64,000 nt of DNA from JBJMQS01 sp045802605. GTDB lineage: Bacteria > Planctomycetota > Planctomycetia > Gemmatales > Gemmataceae. Below the pieces are notes generated by a model. The model was not told the origin of the DNA and searched no databases. It worked only from the letters and a program-made list of their open reading frames with translations. This document shows, piece by piece, positions 46,735 to 54,648 of this stretch (the stretch's first letter is position 1; each line of letters opens with the position of its first letter). A program made the translations under genes and the position numbers. The stretch is taken from the NCBI GenBank assembly GCA_045802605.1, contig JBJMQS010000066.1:242052-306051 (forward strand), written 5' to 3'.

Positions 46735-46749
46735 CTTTGCGTTACAAAG
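46735..46749. promoter_or_regulatory. Palindromic operator-like site CTTTGC-N3-ACAAAG
   Basis: This imperfect palindrome lies 16 bp before ATG 46766 of the IspH fusion gene. It shares CTTTGC, the 3-nt spacing and CAAAG with the site at 45685. The flanks match too: TTAC before and T after both sites. The position fits repression by occlusion of the promoter or ribosome site. Confidence 0.6.
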
Positions 46750-46765
46750 TCACCGGGAGCAAGAC

Positions 46766-48361
46766 ATGCAAATTCTCCGAGCAGAAACCACCGGGATGTG
46801 CTTCGGCGTTCGCGATGCTTTGAAAACGATTGAGAGGCTCGATCGCCCCGAAGACGTGACCATCCACGGTGAACTCGTCCATAACGAGGCCGTGCTTGTG
46901 CAACTCGGTGTGCGCGGCTTTCGGATGACCGGCGAGGACGATCGCACGGAGTTGCCAGTAACTCCCAACATCCTCGTCACGGCGCATGGCATCAGCGATA
47001 CGGAGCGAACTCGGCTAAAAAGCGCTGGTAAACAGGTCATCGACACCACCTGCCCGCTGGTCACTCGCGTGCATCAAGCCGCGCAAGCGTTGCAGCGCGA
47101 CGGGTACTACGTGCTCGTTCTCGGCCGTCGCCGCCACGTCGAGGTCCGGGGCATCATCGAAGATCTCAGCGAATACGAGGTTATCGAAAATGAAGACGAG
47201 GTGGGAACTTATCCTTGGGATCGGCTCGGCGTCGTGTGTCAGACCACAACTCCGCTGGCGACTGTAAAGGCCGTCCAGTTGTTACTGGCAATCCGCAACC
47301 CCGATGCTGAGATTCGGTTCCTCGACACAAGCTGTGCCCCCACCCGTGACAATCAACGTGCCCTCGACGAGCTTTTGCCGAAGGTCGAAGCCATGGTCGT
47401 GGTCGGCGGTAACAACTCCAATAACACACGCGAACTGGCGGCTCGTTGTCGAGCGGCCAACAAACCGGTAATGCACGTTCAAGGTGCCGCCGGCCTTCGC
47501 CGCGATTGGTTCCGTGGGCTGCGTTCCGTTGGTCTAGCGGCCGGCACATCGACGCTCGATGCGACACTCGATGAAGTCGAATTGCGTTTGCGCGAGATTG
47601 CTACGACGACGGCAGAACCCGTAGCTCCCTCGCGGGTTTGGACCTCTGCAGAATGGTTGCAGTACTATCAAGCCAATGCCAAACACCTAATGCCAATTCC
47701 CTGGCAAGTGGGTGCAGGAGTGACGCTTGCCGAGTTAGAGCCCATCGTGGAATCGCTGCGTGCGTGGCAACTCGGCGAGACATCGGAGGGCGGTCACTTG
47801 CTGGCCGCGACAAGAAAGTATGCCCTCCGCATGGGCGACCCGCTTTTCGTAGATGTCGTGCGAATGTTCATTGCCGAAGAACAGCGGCACGGCGAGGACC
47901 TTGGTAGGTTTCTTGATCTCGCCGGTGTGCCGCGTGCGAAGCGCAACTGGGGCGATAGTCTGTTTCGGGCGGCGCGGTACTGCATCACGTCGATGGAAGC
48001 TTGGGTCACGCCGGTGGTTATGGTCGAGACGCACGGGCTGATCTACTACAATGCGATTCGCCGCGCCACTCGGTCGAAAGTCCTGCGGACGCTTTGCCAA
48101 CAAATTCTGCGTGACGAAATACCGCACATCCGCTTTCAGTGCGAGCGGCTTGCCATTCTTCACCGCGGCCGATCACGACCTTGGATGCTGCTGACGAAAC
48201 TGTTCCATCGCATTTTCTTCACGTTGATCACACTGCTAATATGGGTCGGCCATCGCCGGGCCCTCCGAGCCGGCGGCTACACGTTTCGCCAGTTCTGGCG
48301 CAGCGCATGGGGCAAAATGTCCTACGCATGGCGGATCATGAGGCCAGAGCATTATGTGTGA
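46766..48361 (+). CDS. ispH: IspH fused to a ferritin-like di-iron domain
   Basis: This 531-residue protein has 4-hydroxy-3-methylbut-2-enyl diphosphate reductase at residues 1-285. The three [4Fe-4S] cysteines C12, C96 and C190 are present, with HGELVHN, TAHGIS, HVEVRG and QTTTP. IspH makes IPP and DMAPP in the last MEP-pathway step. From about residue 300 a ferritin-like four-helix domain follows. Its probable di-iron ligands are E338/E341, E371-H375 (EEQRH), E421 and E451-H454 (EIPH). A hydrophobic stretch is at about 475-500. ATG 46766 starts with the standard MQIL. The frame is open upstream, but the upstream part is the shadow of the regulator gene. Confidence 0.9.
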   Translation: MQILRAETTGMCFGVRDALKTIERLDRPEDVTIHGELVHNEAVLVQLGVRGFRMTGEDDRTELPVTPNILVTAHGISDTERTRLKSAGKQVIDTTCPLVTRVHQAAQALQRDGYYVLVLGRRRHVEVRGIIEDLSEYEVIENEDEVGTYPWDRLGVVCQTTTPLATVKAVQLLLAIRNPDAEIRFLDTSCAPTRDNQRALDELLPKVEAMVVVGGNNSNNTRELAARCRAANKPVMHVQGAAGLRRDWFRGLRSVGLAAGTSTLDATLDEVELRLREIATTTAEPVAPSRVWTSAEWLQYYQANAKHLMPIPWQVGAGVTLAELEPIVESLRAWQLGETSEGGHLLAATRKYALRMGDPLFVDVVRMFIAEEQRHGEDLGRFLDLAGVPRAKRNWGDSLFRAARYCITSMEAWVTPVVMVETHGLIYYNAIRRATRSKVLRTLCQQILRDEIPHIRFQCERLAILHRGRSRPWMLLTKLFHRIFFTLITLLIWVGHRRALRAGGYTFRQFWRSAWGKMSYAWRIMRPEHYV

Positions 48362-48436
48362 CCGACAGTACCGGAAAAATCGATTCGACAGTAAAACGAT
48401 TGAGTCTTTTGTTCAGTTCTTGAACTCGGAGTTCCA

Positions 48437-48829
48437 ATGCCCCGCCGCCTCATCAGTTCCGGTTCAACTTTTGAACAGGAAATCGGCTACTCCCGAGCCG
48501 TCGTCGATGGTGAATGGGTCTTTGTGTCCGGCACCACCGGATTCGATTATTCAACGATGACGATATCCGATGATCTCGCCGAGCAGACCGAGCAATGCAT
48601 GAAGAATATTCAGGCCGCGCTAACGCAGGCTGGGGCGTCGCTCGGCGATGTTGTCCGCGTGACCTATATCCTGCCGAACGCCGAGAAATCGCAACCATGC
48701 TGGCCGATCCTGCGGAAGTATTTCGGCGCGATTCGGCCGGCGGCGACGATGATCTCCGCGGGGCTCGCCGATCCACGGGTATTGATAGAAATCGAAGTTA
48801 CCGCCCGGATCGGCCACATAAACTCCTAA
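48437..48829 (+). CDS. RidA/YjgF-family protein
   Basis: The 130-residue protein has the RidA fold: SGTTGFDYS, EQTEQCMKNIQAALTQAGASLGDVVRVTYILPN, RPAATMISAGLADPRVLIEIEVTA. The Arg/Glu active-site surroundings (RPAATMI, IEIEVTA) are present. RidA enzymes hydrolyse reactive imines and enamines, but this branch may differ. No operon partner is evident; it lies 75 bp behind ispH and may share its transcript. Confidence 0.9.
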   Translation: MPRRLISSGSTFEQEIGYSRAVVDGEWVFVSGTTGFDYSTMTISDDLAEQTEQCMKNIQAALTQAGASLGDVVRVTYILPNAEKSQPCWPILRKYFGAIRPAATMISAGLADPRVLIEIEVTARIGHINS

Positions 48830-48875
48830 GTATTTTGACTCGTTAATTTATTCGATCGTTTTCGGTCAATTCGTC

Positions 48876-49383
48876 ATGCGACCACGCCGTGTAGAAGTTA
48901 ACGACCTCATGCAACAGGGCTATGTCTACACTCTCGCGGAGCTACCCGGCGAGAACTTTCAGGAAGGCTTCTATCCGGGATTGTCTCCGAAAATAATGCT
49001 TGAGCTTGCTGTCTTCGGCGGGAAGTACCTAACGGATTGCGGTGACGAATTTCCCGAAGATTGGTTTGCGAACGCCCGGCTGTGTAGGGCTCGCCGCGAC
49101 CCGGCGCTCAACTTCTTTGGCGTCAACGCGTCTCAGCCGCTTTCGGTCTGGCGAGCCAAAGGTTGGATTTATCACGAGGATCCTCGCGGGGTGGTTTCAG
49201 TGGTATTGCCGGTATTTTCTCGGTCGGCGTTGTCCTGACGATGAACGCCAGATTCGTCGCTGGCGCGCCGTGCAGCGTCACGTCGCGCAATTAAAGAAGA
49301 ATTGCTCGCCGCGCGACTTCGATTGCAGGCCGCGGCAACGGCAGGCCCTGCTGCACTGGGCCTATGATTCGCGATTGATTTGA
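48876..49383 (+). pseudogene. Conserved hypothetical gene split by a frameshift
   Basis: Residues 1-106 run from 48876 (MRPRRVEVNDLMQQG..., GKYLTDCGDEFPEDWF, RAKGWIYHEDPRG). The frame then changes: from about 49189 a second frame continues as GWFQWYCRYFLGRRCPDDERQI to a stop at 49381-49383 (total about 168 residues). The switch occurs in a run of four G at 49188-49191. Removing one G restores DPRGWFQWYCRY. I read this as one protein of an uncharacterised but widely distributed family. It may be a real frameshift, a programmed event or a base-call error. Confidence 0.7.
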
Positions 49384-50051
49384 GGAGCGTCTGGATTCTG
49401 CAAACGCCAAAAAAAGCTGCATAACCCCAGCGATATGATCGCCGCGAAGAAGCACCAGACAGAGGCGAAGGCGTAGCGGTAGAAGATGTAGGCCACCGCG
49501 GCGGCGGCGAACAGCACTATCCCAAAACGAATGGACCCTTTGCGCGACTGCAAAACTAACGGAAACGACACGACCGCCAAGTAAAGCACCTGCGCGATGG
49601 CCCACGGAAATGCATCCAGCGCCGGCGTCCCTTCCATCTTGTACTGGATCGAGTGATAGACTTGCCGGGTATGCAACCAGTCGGAGTTGATTGCAATCGG
49701 GGCATACAGCGCGAGACCAAGCACCAGCCCAACAAACATGGCGACCGCGATGTACCGCCGCGCCCACGGACGAGTTTCAGTCTTGTAAGCGCTGAATGGC
49801 GCCCAGAACGGCCAAAACGTCAACGCAAAAAACAGGAAGACATACGAGCCGGCACGGACCATCTCTGGGTGCCCGTGACTGATCCCTACCCAGACAAATC
49901 CTTCGCTTATCTGCTGAACTCCAAATGCGATCGGCATCCACGCCCAGGGCCAGGAGCGCGGGCTTTTGCGCCGCGCAGCGTCAATGCAATAGATGCCGGC
50001 CGGCAAGAGCGCAGCACCCAGCCCGAAACTCGCCTCCGCGGAAAAACACAA
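49362..50051 (-). CDS. DUF6629-like multi-span membrane protein
   Basis: The 229-residue protein has the N-terminal motif MCFSAEASFGLGAALLPAG and about seven membrane helices, including the segment FGVQQISEGFVW. This is the pattern of the DUF6629 family, with unknown function. The 3' end overlaps the frameshifted + strand gene by 22 bp in convergent orientation. Confidence 0.85.
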   Translation of the reverse strand: MCFSAEASFGLGAALLPAGIYCIDAARRKSPRSWPWAWMPIAFGVQQISEGFVWVGISHGHPEMVRAGSYVFLFFALTFWPFWAPFSAYKTETRPWARRYIAVAMFVGLVLGLALYAPIAINSDWLHTRQVYHSIQYKMEGTPALDAFPWAIAQVLYLAVVSFPLVLQSRKGSIRFGIVLFAAAAVAYIFYRYAFASVWCFFAAIISLGLCSFFWRLQNPDAPQINRES

Positions 50052-50138
50052 GAGGCACGCTCCTTAGAGGAGGCTCGACGATATTGGGCTTCGAAACAAT
50101 CTTCGAAGCCGCGAGATGCTCGCACGCGAGATGCGTAA

Positions 50139-50330
50139 TCAACCCGAGATCAAGCCTCGGTCGCGCTCGTAAACCAAAATGAATGTGATTAGCGATGTTC
50201 CATGAATCATCATGTGGCCGGATTCTGTTCCATAGCGAGCGGCCAGTTCTTGAATCTGAATCAACCCGTCCGGCGTCGGCAAAAGCTCTTGCAATTGTTT
50301 TTCTCGCTCCCTGAGAGTGGGCTTGGTCAT
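50139..50330 (-). CDS. Small conserved-looking protein, 63 residues
   Basis: From ATG 50330 it reads MTKPTLREREKQLQELLPTP... and ends LVYERDRGLISG. It is preceded by an AAGGA site at correct spacing (an ATG at 50339 overlaps that site). The charged N-terminal helix and hydrophobic middle (GTSLITFILVYE) look like a real small protein. It lies directly after the terminator of the RRM gene on the same strand. The function is unknown. Confidence 0.6.
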   Translation of the reverse strand: MTKPTLREREKQLQELLPTPDGLIQIQELAARYGTESGHMMIHGTSLITFILVYERDRGLISG

Positions 50331-50343
50331 GAATTTCATCCTT

Positions 50344-50392
50344 GTAAAAACAATCAACCAGCGCTCACCTCGTGTGAAGTAAGCGCTGGTTG
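50344..50392 (-). terminator. Rho-independent terminator of the RRM gene
   Basis: On the minus strand a perfect 11-bp stem (CAACCAGCGCT / AGCGCTGGTTG) is followed by ATTGTTTTTAC. It begins 14 bp after the RRM stop. Confidence 0.9.
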
Positions 50393-50406
50393 ACGTTATC
50401 GGTCGA

Positions 50407-50760
50407 TTAGTAACGGCGATTGCCGCCGCCACCACCACCGTAGCCACCACCACCACCGCCGCCGCCACCGCCGTAGCCGCCACGGCTGCCGCCGCCGCCA
50501 CCACCGCGATCTTCGCGCGGCTTGGCTTCGTTGACGGTCAGAGCGCGGCCATTGGCCTGCTGACCATTGAGAGCGTTGATGGCGTTCTGTGCTTCGTTGT
50601 CATTGCTCATTTCAACGAATCCGAACCCCTTCGAACGGCCCGTGTCGCGATCCATGATCACCTGCGCCGACTGCACCTGCCCGTGCGCTGCGAACATCTG
50701 CTCCAACGTACTGCTCGTGACCTCATACGCGAGATTTCCCACGTACAACTTCTTGCCCAT
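50407..50760 (-). CDS. Glycine-rich RRM RNA-binding protein
   Basis: The 117-residue protein has one RRM at residues 1-80 (RNP2 as LYVGNLAY and RNP1 as KGFGFVEM). A C-terminal Gly/Arg/Tyr-rich tail follows (GGGGGYGGG). It is similar to the cold-inducible glycine-rich RNA-binding proteins of cyanobacteria and plants. It probably binds single-stranded RNA. The 306 bp upstream of its start to 51066 contain no gene, only its probable leader and the end hairpin of the next gene. Confidence 0.95.
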   Translation of the reverse strand: MGKKLYVGNLAYEVTSSTLEQMFAAHGQVQSAQVIMDRDTGRSKGFGFVEMSNDNEAQNAINALNGQQANGRALTVNEAKPREDRGGGGGGSRGGYGGGGGGGGGGYGGGGGGNRRY

Positions 50761-51026
50761 GATGGGCCTCCTAGAAAAAACGGATACTGACCGGGCCCAT
50801 CGGGCTGAACTGCACCTGAAAACGGGAACCGGTTTTACCAGGGAACAGGGAAGGCTGAGAGGAGGCTGACGCGACCATACGACCGTTCACTTGACCCAAG
50901 CTGTGACATTGTACGTTACGCGCAATTAAATAGATAGCCGAAACTAGCGTTTTCCGTCGTTTTCTCCAAACCCTCTTGGCAGAGTCAATTATTTCGCCAC
51001 GGCCAATCGTTGTCGTCGTTGAAATC

Positions 51027-51056
51027 GGCGGGTGGCTGGAGTTTCAGCCACCCGCC
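51027..51056 (-). terminator. Hairpin at the end of the 742-aa FG-GAP gene
   Basis: A perfect 12-bp stem (GGCGGGTGGCTG / CAGCCACCCGCC) with a 6-nt loop lies 10 bp after the stop at 51067. On the minus strand it is followed only by GATTTC, so a T-run is weak. It may end transcription or protect the 3' end. Confidence 0.7.
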
Positions 51057-51066
51057 ATTTGTGTCG

Positions 51067-53295
51067 TCACAAAGCCAGAAGATTCAAGATGTTCAACAGG
51101 TTCAGTGAGCCGCCCGGATCTAGCAAGTGGGCCACATTGTAAAGCAGATTGCCGAGGATTTGGCCATCACCAGTTTGGGCCAACAACTGAGCGTGAATGT
51201 TGCTGGTCGTGATCAATAGACCCAGCAAATCCACATCGACCGGAGGACTAGTCCCATCGGTAGATGCGATAGTCAGGTCGAGAATTTGCGCCGATGCCGG
51301 CGAGCCGCTGGTGTTCACCAAATTTGGCAGCGCCAATTGCTGCAACACGGGTGTGAGTCCGGCGACCGCTCCCGACCCCAAGGTCAGATTAGACGCGTTG
51401 AGTACGCCGATGACTTTCGCCAAGAGCGCATTCAGGTTGTTGTTGAGAGTGTTCAAGTTGTCTGGAGTGGCCCCCAGCGTGTTGAGCAGCGTGGTCAACA
51501 CATTGCCCAGAAGCAACCCATCACCCGTCTGTGCATCTGCGTTGACTTGAATTTGCGTGGTCTGCACGACGAGGCCGAGCAAGTTGAGGTCAATCGGAGG
51601 CAGAGTCAACCGGAGAATCTGTTCGGTACCCGTCGAAGGCGTGGGAATCACGGTGGGCGAACTGCCAATTCCAGGAATCTGCGTGTTGAGTTGATCGAGT
51701 AAATTCGCCAACGCCTGGTTGACCGTGTCGAGCGTGAGCGTATTCGGCAGCGGCGGGTTGAGCAAATTTGCCAGATCGGCAAGCACGTTGCCCAGCACTA
51801 GGCCCTGGCCCGAGTGGGCCGTTAACGTCAACGTAATCGGGCTCGTGTCCACCCGAGCTCCGAGCAAATTCAAATGCACAGGTGCGACGAAGAGATTGAG
51901 AAGTGGGGTTGTGGCCGCAGTTGCGTTGCTCAGTGGCCCGCTTGAGGTGTTCACCCCGCCGACATTCAGGCTCGCAGAGTTCAACAAATCGACCACGCTG
52001 CCGAGCACATTATCGAGCGCGGTGTTTACGCCCTGGAGATTCACGAGGTTCGCAACGACCGAAAGCAGGTTTCCCAGAAGCAAGCCGTCGCCGGTGTCCA
52101 CAGTCACAGTGACTGTGATGTCGCTTGTCTGCACTTCCAAGCCGAGCAAATTGATATCAAGCGGCTTGAGGTGGAGCGTCAGAATGGTTTGACCGGTGGC
52201 TGCGACCTTGGGCTGGAAAAAATTGCCCAGCGCGCCATCGGACAATTGACCCAGCGCCGCGTTCAAGCCGTACGCGCCGACGAAAGCTCCGCCGCGGAAG
52301 CCAGTATCGAACGCCGTGAATGACGATGACACTTGACCGCCCGGCGCGGTGAATATCCGCACTTGAGTCGCGGCACCGGGTCCGCCGACGGTCGCAATTC
52401 CCGGCCGGCCGGTGTTATCGAGTGAGAATGTCGCGACGCGCACGCCCCCGGTAAAGGAAGCATCGTAAGCAAAGAAACTGGTCTTTTCGGTGGAGGTCTC
52501 GCCGTCGAATATCTTGACGTGCGGCCCACCGCCGGCTCCAGCGCCGGTAACAATGTCGGCGTGACCATCCGCCGTTAAGTCGGTCGCAGCCACATAAACG
52601 CCGCCGGTAAAGCTACTATCGTAGGCGTTAAAGTCGCGCACTAGCGCCCGGCTCGTGCCATCAAAGACACGAACCAAAGGCTGCATCCCCTTCCCTGGTC
52701 CGGTAATGACATCCGCTTTCCCGTCTCCCGTCACGTCAGCCGCAGCGACGTTGACGCCACCGCTGAACTTGGAGTCATAGGCAAAGAACTCTTTGAGTAT
52801 TCTCCCCGTCGAGGCTTCGAACACGCGCACGTGAGGGCCGCCGCCGGTGCCTGCACCAGTGATGATCTCGGCTTTGCCATCGCCATTGACGTCCGCTGCC
52901 GCGACGTTGACGCCACCAACGAAGCCGGCGTCATATGCGAAAAATTCATTGATGAGCTTGCCGTTCTGACCGTCGAAAATTTTGATGTGCGGTCCGCCAC
53001 CCGGTCCAGGCGCGGTCACGACATCGGCATTGCCGTCGCCATTGAAGTCGGCCACCGCCACCCTCACACCGCCGGCGAATTTCGGGTCGTATGCGAAGAA
53101 GTCTGCGGTCACCGCCGACGTCGCGCGATCGTAAAGAGTTACCCGTGGGCCGCCGCTGGCATCCGCACCAACAGCGATGATTGATGTGGCGGGGACCTCT
53201 CGAGTCTCCAGCCGTTCCAGCGGTCGTAAGGGCCGGACCCGTCGCGAGGAAACCGGCCGCCGATGATTCCATGGCCAAGCACGAAATGTGTACAT
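51067..53295 (-). CDS. Exported FG-GAP-like repeat protein with LLGL tandem repeats
   Basis: The 742-residue protein has the N-terminal motif RPLRPLERLETREVPATS, as in other exported planctomycete proteins. Residues about 40-350 are six or seven repeats with the pattern FFAYD..F.GGV.VA..D.NGDG.AD..TG.G.GGGPHV.IFDG (FG-GAP/VCBS-like beta-propeller type). From about residue 365 there are four copies of an about 95-residue unit built on IL.L.L.P.DLNLLGL.VQT..I.V....TGDG.LLGN(L/V)L. No anchor or C-terminal sorting motif was seen. The ribosome site GGAGG is well placed before ATG 53295. Confidence 0.85.
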   Translation of the reverse strand: MYTFRAWPWNHRRPVSSRRVRPLRPLERLETREVPATSIIAVGADASGGPRVTLYDRATSAVTADFFAYDPKFAGGVRVAVADFNGDGNADVVTAPGPGGGPHIKIFDGQNGKLINEFFAYDAGFVGGVNVAAADVNGDGKAEIITGAGTGGGPHVRVFEASTGRILKEFFAYDSKFSGGVNVAAADVTGDGKADVITGPGKGMQPLVRVFDGTSRALVRDFNAYDSSFTGGVYVAATDLTADGHADIVTGAGAGGGPHVKIFDGETSTEKTSFFAYDASFTGGVRVATFSLDNTGRPGIATVGGPGAATQVRIFTAPGGQVSSSFTAFDTGFRGGAFVGAYGLNAALGQLSDGALGNFFQPKVAATGQTILTLHLKPLDINLLGLEVQTSDITVTVTVDTGDGLLLGNLLSVVANLVNLQGVNTALDNVLGSVVDLLNSASLNVGGVNTSSGPLSNATAATTPLLNLFVAPVHLNLLGARVDTSPITLTLTAHSGQGLVLGNVLADLANLLNPPLPNTLTLDTVNQALANLLDQLNTQIPGIGSSPTVIPTPSTGTEQILRLTLPPIDLNLLGLVVQTTQIQVNADAQTGDGLLLGNVLTTLLNTLGATPDNLNTLNNNLNALLAKVIGVLNASNLTLGSGAVAGLTPVLQQLALPNLVNTSGSPASAQILDLTIASTDGTSPPVDVDLLGLLITTSNIHAQLLAQTGDGQILGNLLYNVAHLLDPGGSLNLLNILNLLAL

Positions 53296-53459
53296 GTAAA
53301 CCTCCGAAGATGTGAAGCAAGGTGTAAAGGAACTCGCCTGTTATTGCCGAAGGACCCGCTGCGTCCGAAAGTTTTGAACAAAAAGAAGAACTCACCGAGT
53401 GAGAGCCGCAGTGTCGCCGCATGAAATGCAAGTCTTGTACCGTGCGGAAGCTCGCCGTA

Positions 53460-53846
53460 CTAAATCTGACCCAGCAACACGAGAACTTTTGCCTCAATCA
53501 AATCGCGCACTTCGCGAAACTGCGCGGGAGTCATGTCGCGCGGATCGGGAATTTGCCAGTCTTCGCCGCGAGCCGCCTGAATGTTTGGGCACTCGTCGCC
53601 ACAGCCCATGGTCACGGCGACGTCAAATTTGATATGAGACAGCTCATCCAAACTATTCGACCTGTGCGCATTCAAGTCGTATCCAATCTCTCGCATGGCC
53701 GCGATCGCCTTCGGATTCACCCGGCCCGACGGTCGCGAGCCGGAGCTGTACGCTTCGACTTTCTCACCGCCGTGCATGCGAGCAAACGCCTCAGCCATTT
53801 GGCTCCTGTTGGAGTTCTCGACACAGACGAAGAGAATGCACTTCAT
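53460..53846 (-). CDS. arsC: Arsenate reductase, thioredoxin-dependent type
   Basis: The protein is 128 residues from ATG 53846 (the frame is open upstream into the aquaporin). The low-molecular-weight phosphatase-like loop CVENSNRSQMAEAF matches the CX5R motif. Further cysteines in MGCGDECPN match C82/C89 of the pI258 ArsC, which complete the reduction cascade. It reduces arsenate to arsenite. The 4-bp overlap with the upstream aquaporin indicates one operon. Confidence 0.93.
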   Translation of the reverse strand: MKCILFVCVENSNRSQMAEAFARMHGGEKVEAYSSGSRPSGRVNPKAIAAMREIGYDLNAHRSNSLDELSHIKFDVAVTMGCGDECPNIQAARGEDWQIPDPRDMTPAQFREVRDLIEAKVLVLLGQI

Positions 53847-54523
53847 CCGCGAACCTCGCAAACAACCCCGGAGCAACAGCCCGGCTCCTGCACGCACCGG
53901 CAACCCAACACCCCCGCTAAGGCTCCGAGCGAAGGCGCCACCAGATAAATCCACAAGTGATCGAGACGCCAAGTCACAAGCGCAGGCGCCAAGGAACGAG
54001 CGGGATTCATCGAGGCACCCGAAATCGGCCCGGCGAATAACGCTTCCAAGGCAATCACCGATCCAACTGCGACTCCGGCCAAAATCCCCTTCTCTTTCGC
54101 GCCGGTGGAAACACTCAAGATCACGAACATCAACACAAATGTCAGAATGAATTCGAGCACAAACGATTGCATCGCCGGCCCAGCCGGAATCGTCGCACCA
54201 AGCGTGGCCTGATTCGGAAACATGAGCCGCATCGTCAGGCTAGCGAGCACCGCCCCGACCGACTGTGCGGCAATGTATGGCAGCACGTGGCGCCCCTCAA
54301 ACCGCCGTGCAAAGAAAAAGCCCAGTGTTACTGAAGGGTTGAGGTGTGCCCCGGACACTTCACCGAGCGAATAGATCATCGCCAATACGATCAAGCCAAA
54401 CGTCAGCGCTACGCCAACGTGCGTCACCACGCCTCCGGAGACGTCATTGATGACGATGGCGCCGGTGCCGGCGAATACCAGCGCATAGGTTCCAAGAGTC
54501 TCTGCGAGTAGCTTCTTCATCAA
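53843..54523 (-). CDS. MIP-family aquaporin/aquaglyceroporin (AqpS-like)
   Basis: The 226-residue protein has six membrane helices and two half-helix motifs: HLNPSVT (first NPA replaced by NPS) and SMNPARS. The overlap with arsC suggests the arsenite-efflux role of AqpS-type channels, in which arsenite made by ArsC leaves passively. An unusual Cys-rich C-terminus (CRCVQEPGCCSGVVC) holds five cysteines within 15 residues and is the last part of the protein, next to the ArsC start. ArsB and ArsR are not visible nearby. Confidence 0.88.
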   Translation of the reverse strand: MMKKLLAETLGTYALVFAGTGAIVINDVSGGVVTHVGVALTFGLIVLAMIYSLGEVSGAHLNPSVTLGFFFARRFEGRHVLPYIAAQSVGAVLASLTMRLMFPNQATLGATIPAGPAMQSFVLEFILTFVLMFVILSVSTGAKEKGILAGVAVGSVIALEALFAGPISGASMNPARSLAPALVTWRLDHLWIYLVAPSLGALAGVLGCRCVQEPGCCSGVVCEVRG

Positions 54524-54564
54524 GAGAATGATAGCCCGTACCTCGTGCGACTCAACAAGAAAGA

Positions 54565-54598
54565 GCCGCTGCTATTGTCAATCGACAATAGCAGCGGC
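54565..54598 (-). terminator. Rho-independent terminator of the giant exoprotein gene
   Basis: On the minus strand a perfect 15-bp stem (GCCGCTGCTATTGTC and its complement) with a 4-nt loop is followed by TCTTTCTTGTTG. It lies about 50 bp after the stop of the 2450-residue gene and before the aquaporin start. Confidence 0.85.
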
Positions 54599-54648
54599 AC
54601 TGAATTGTCCTGACGAGTTCGAGTACTCCCAAAATTCATCGCCAGTGG

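Noticed and set aside
46526..46765. Upstream extension of the IspH frame
   Set aside because: These 80 residues are the shadow of the winged-helix gene in another frame. ATG 46766 gives the standard IspH start.
50139..50504. Long 121-residue frame across the Gly-rich tail of the RRM gene
   Set aside because: The upstream part is an Ala/Val-rich shadow of the glycine codons. Only the last 63 residues, with their own start, look real.
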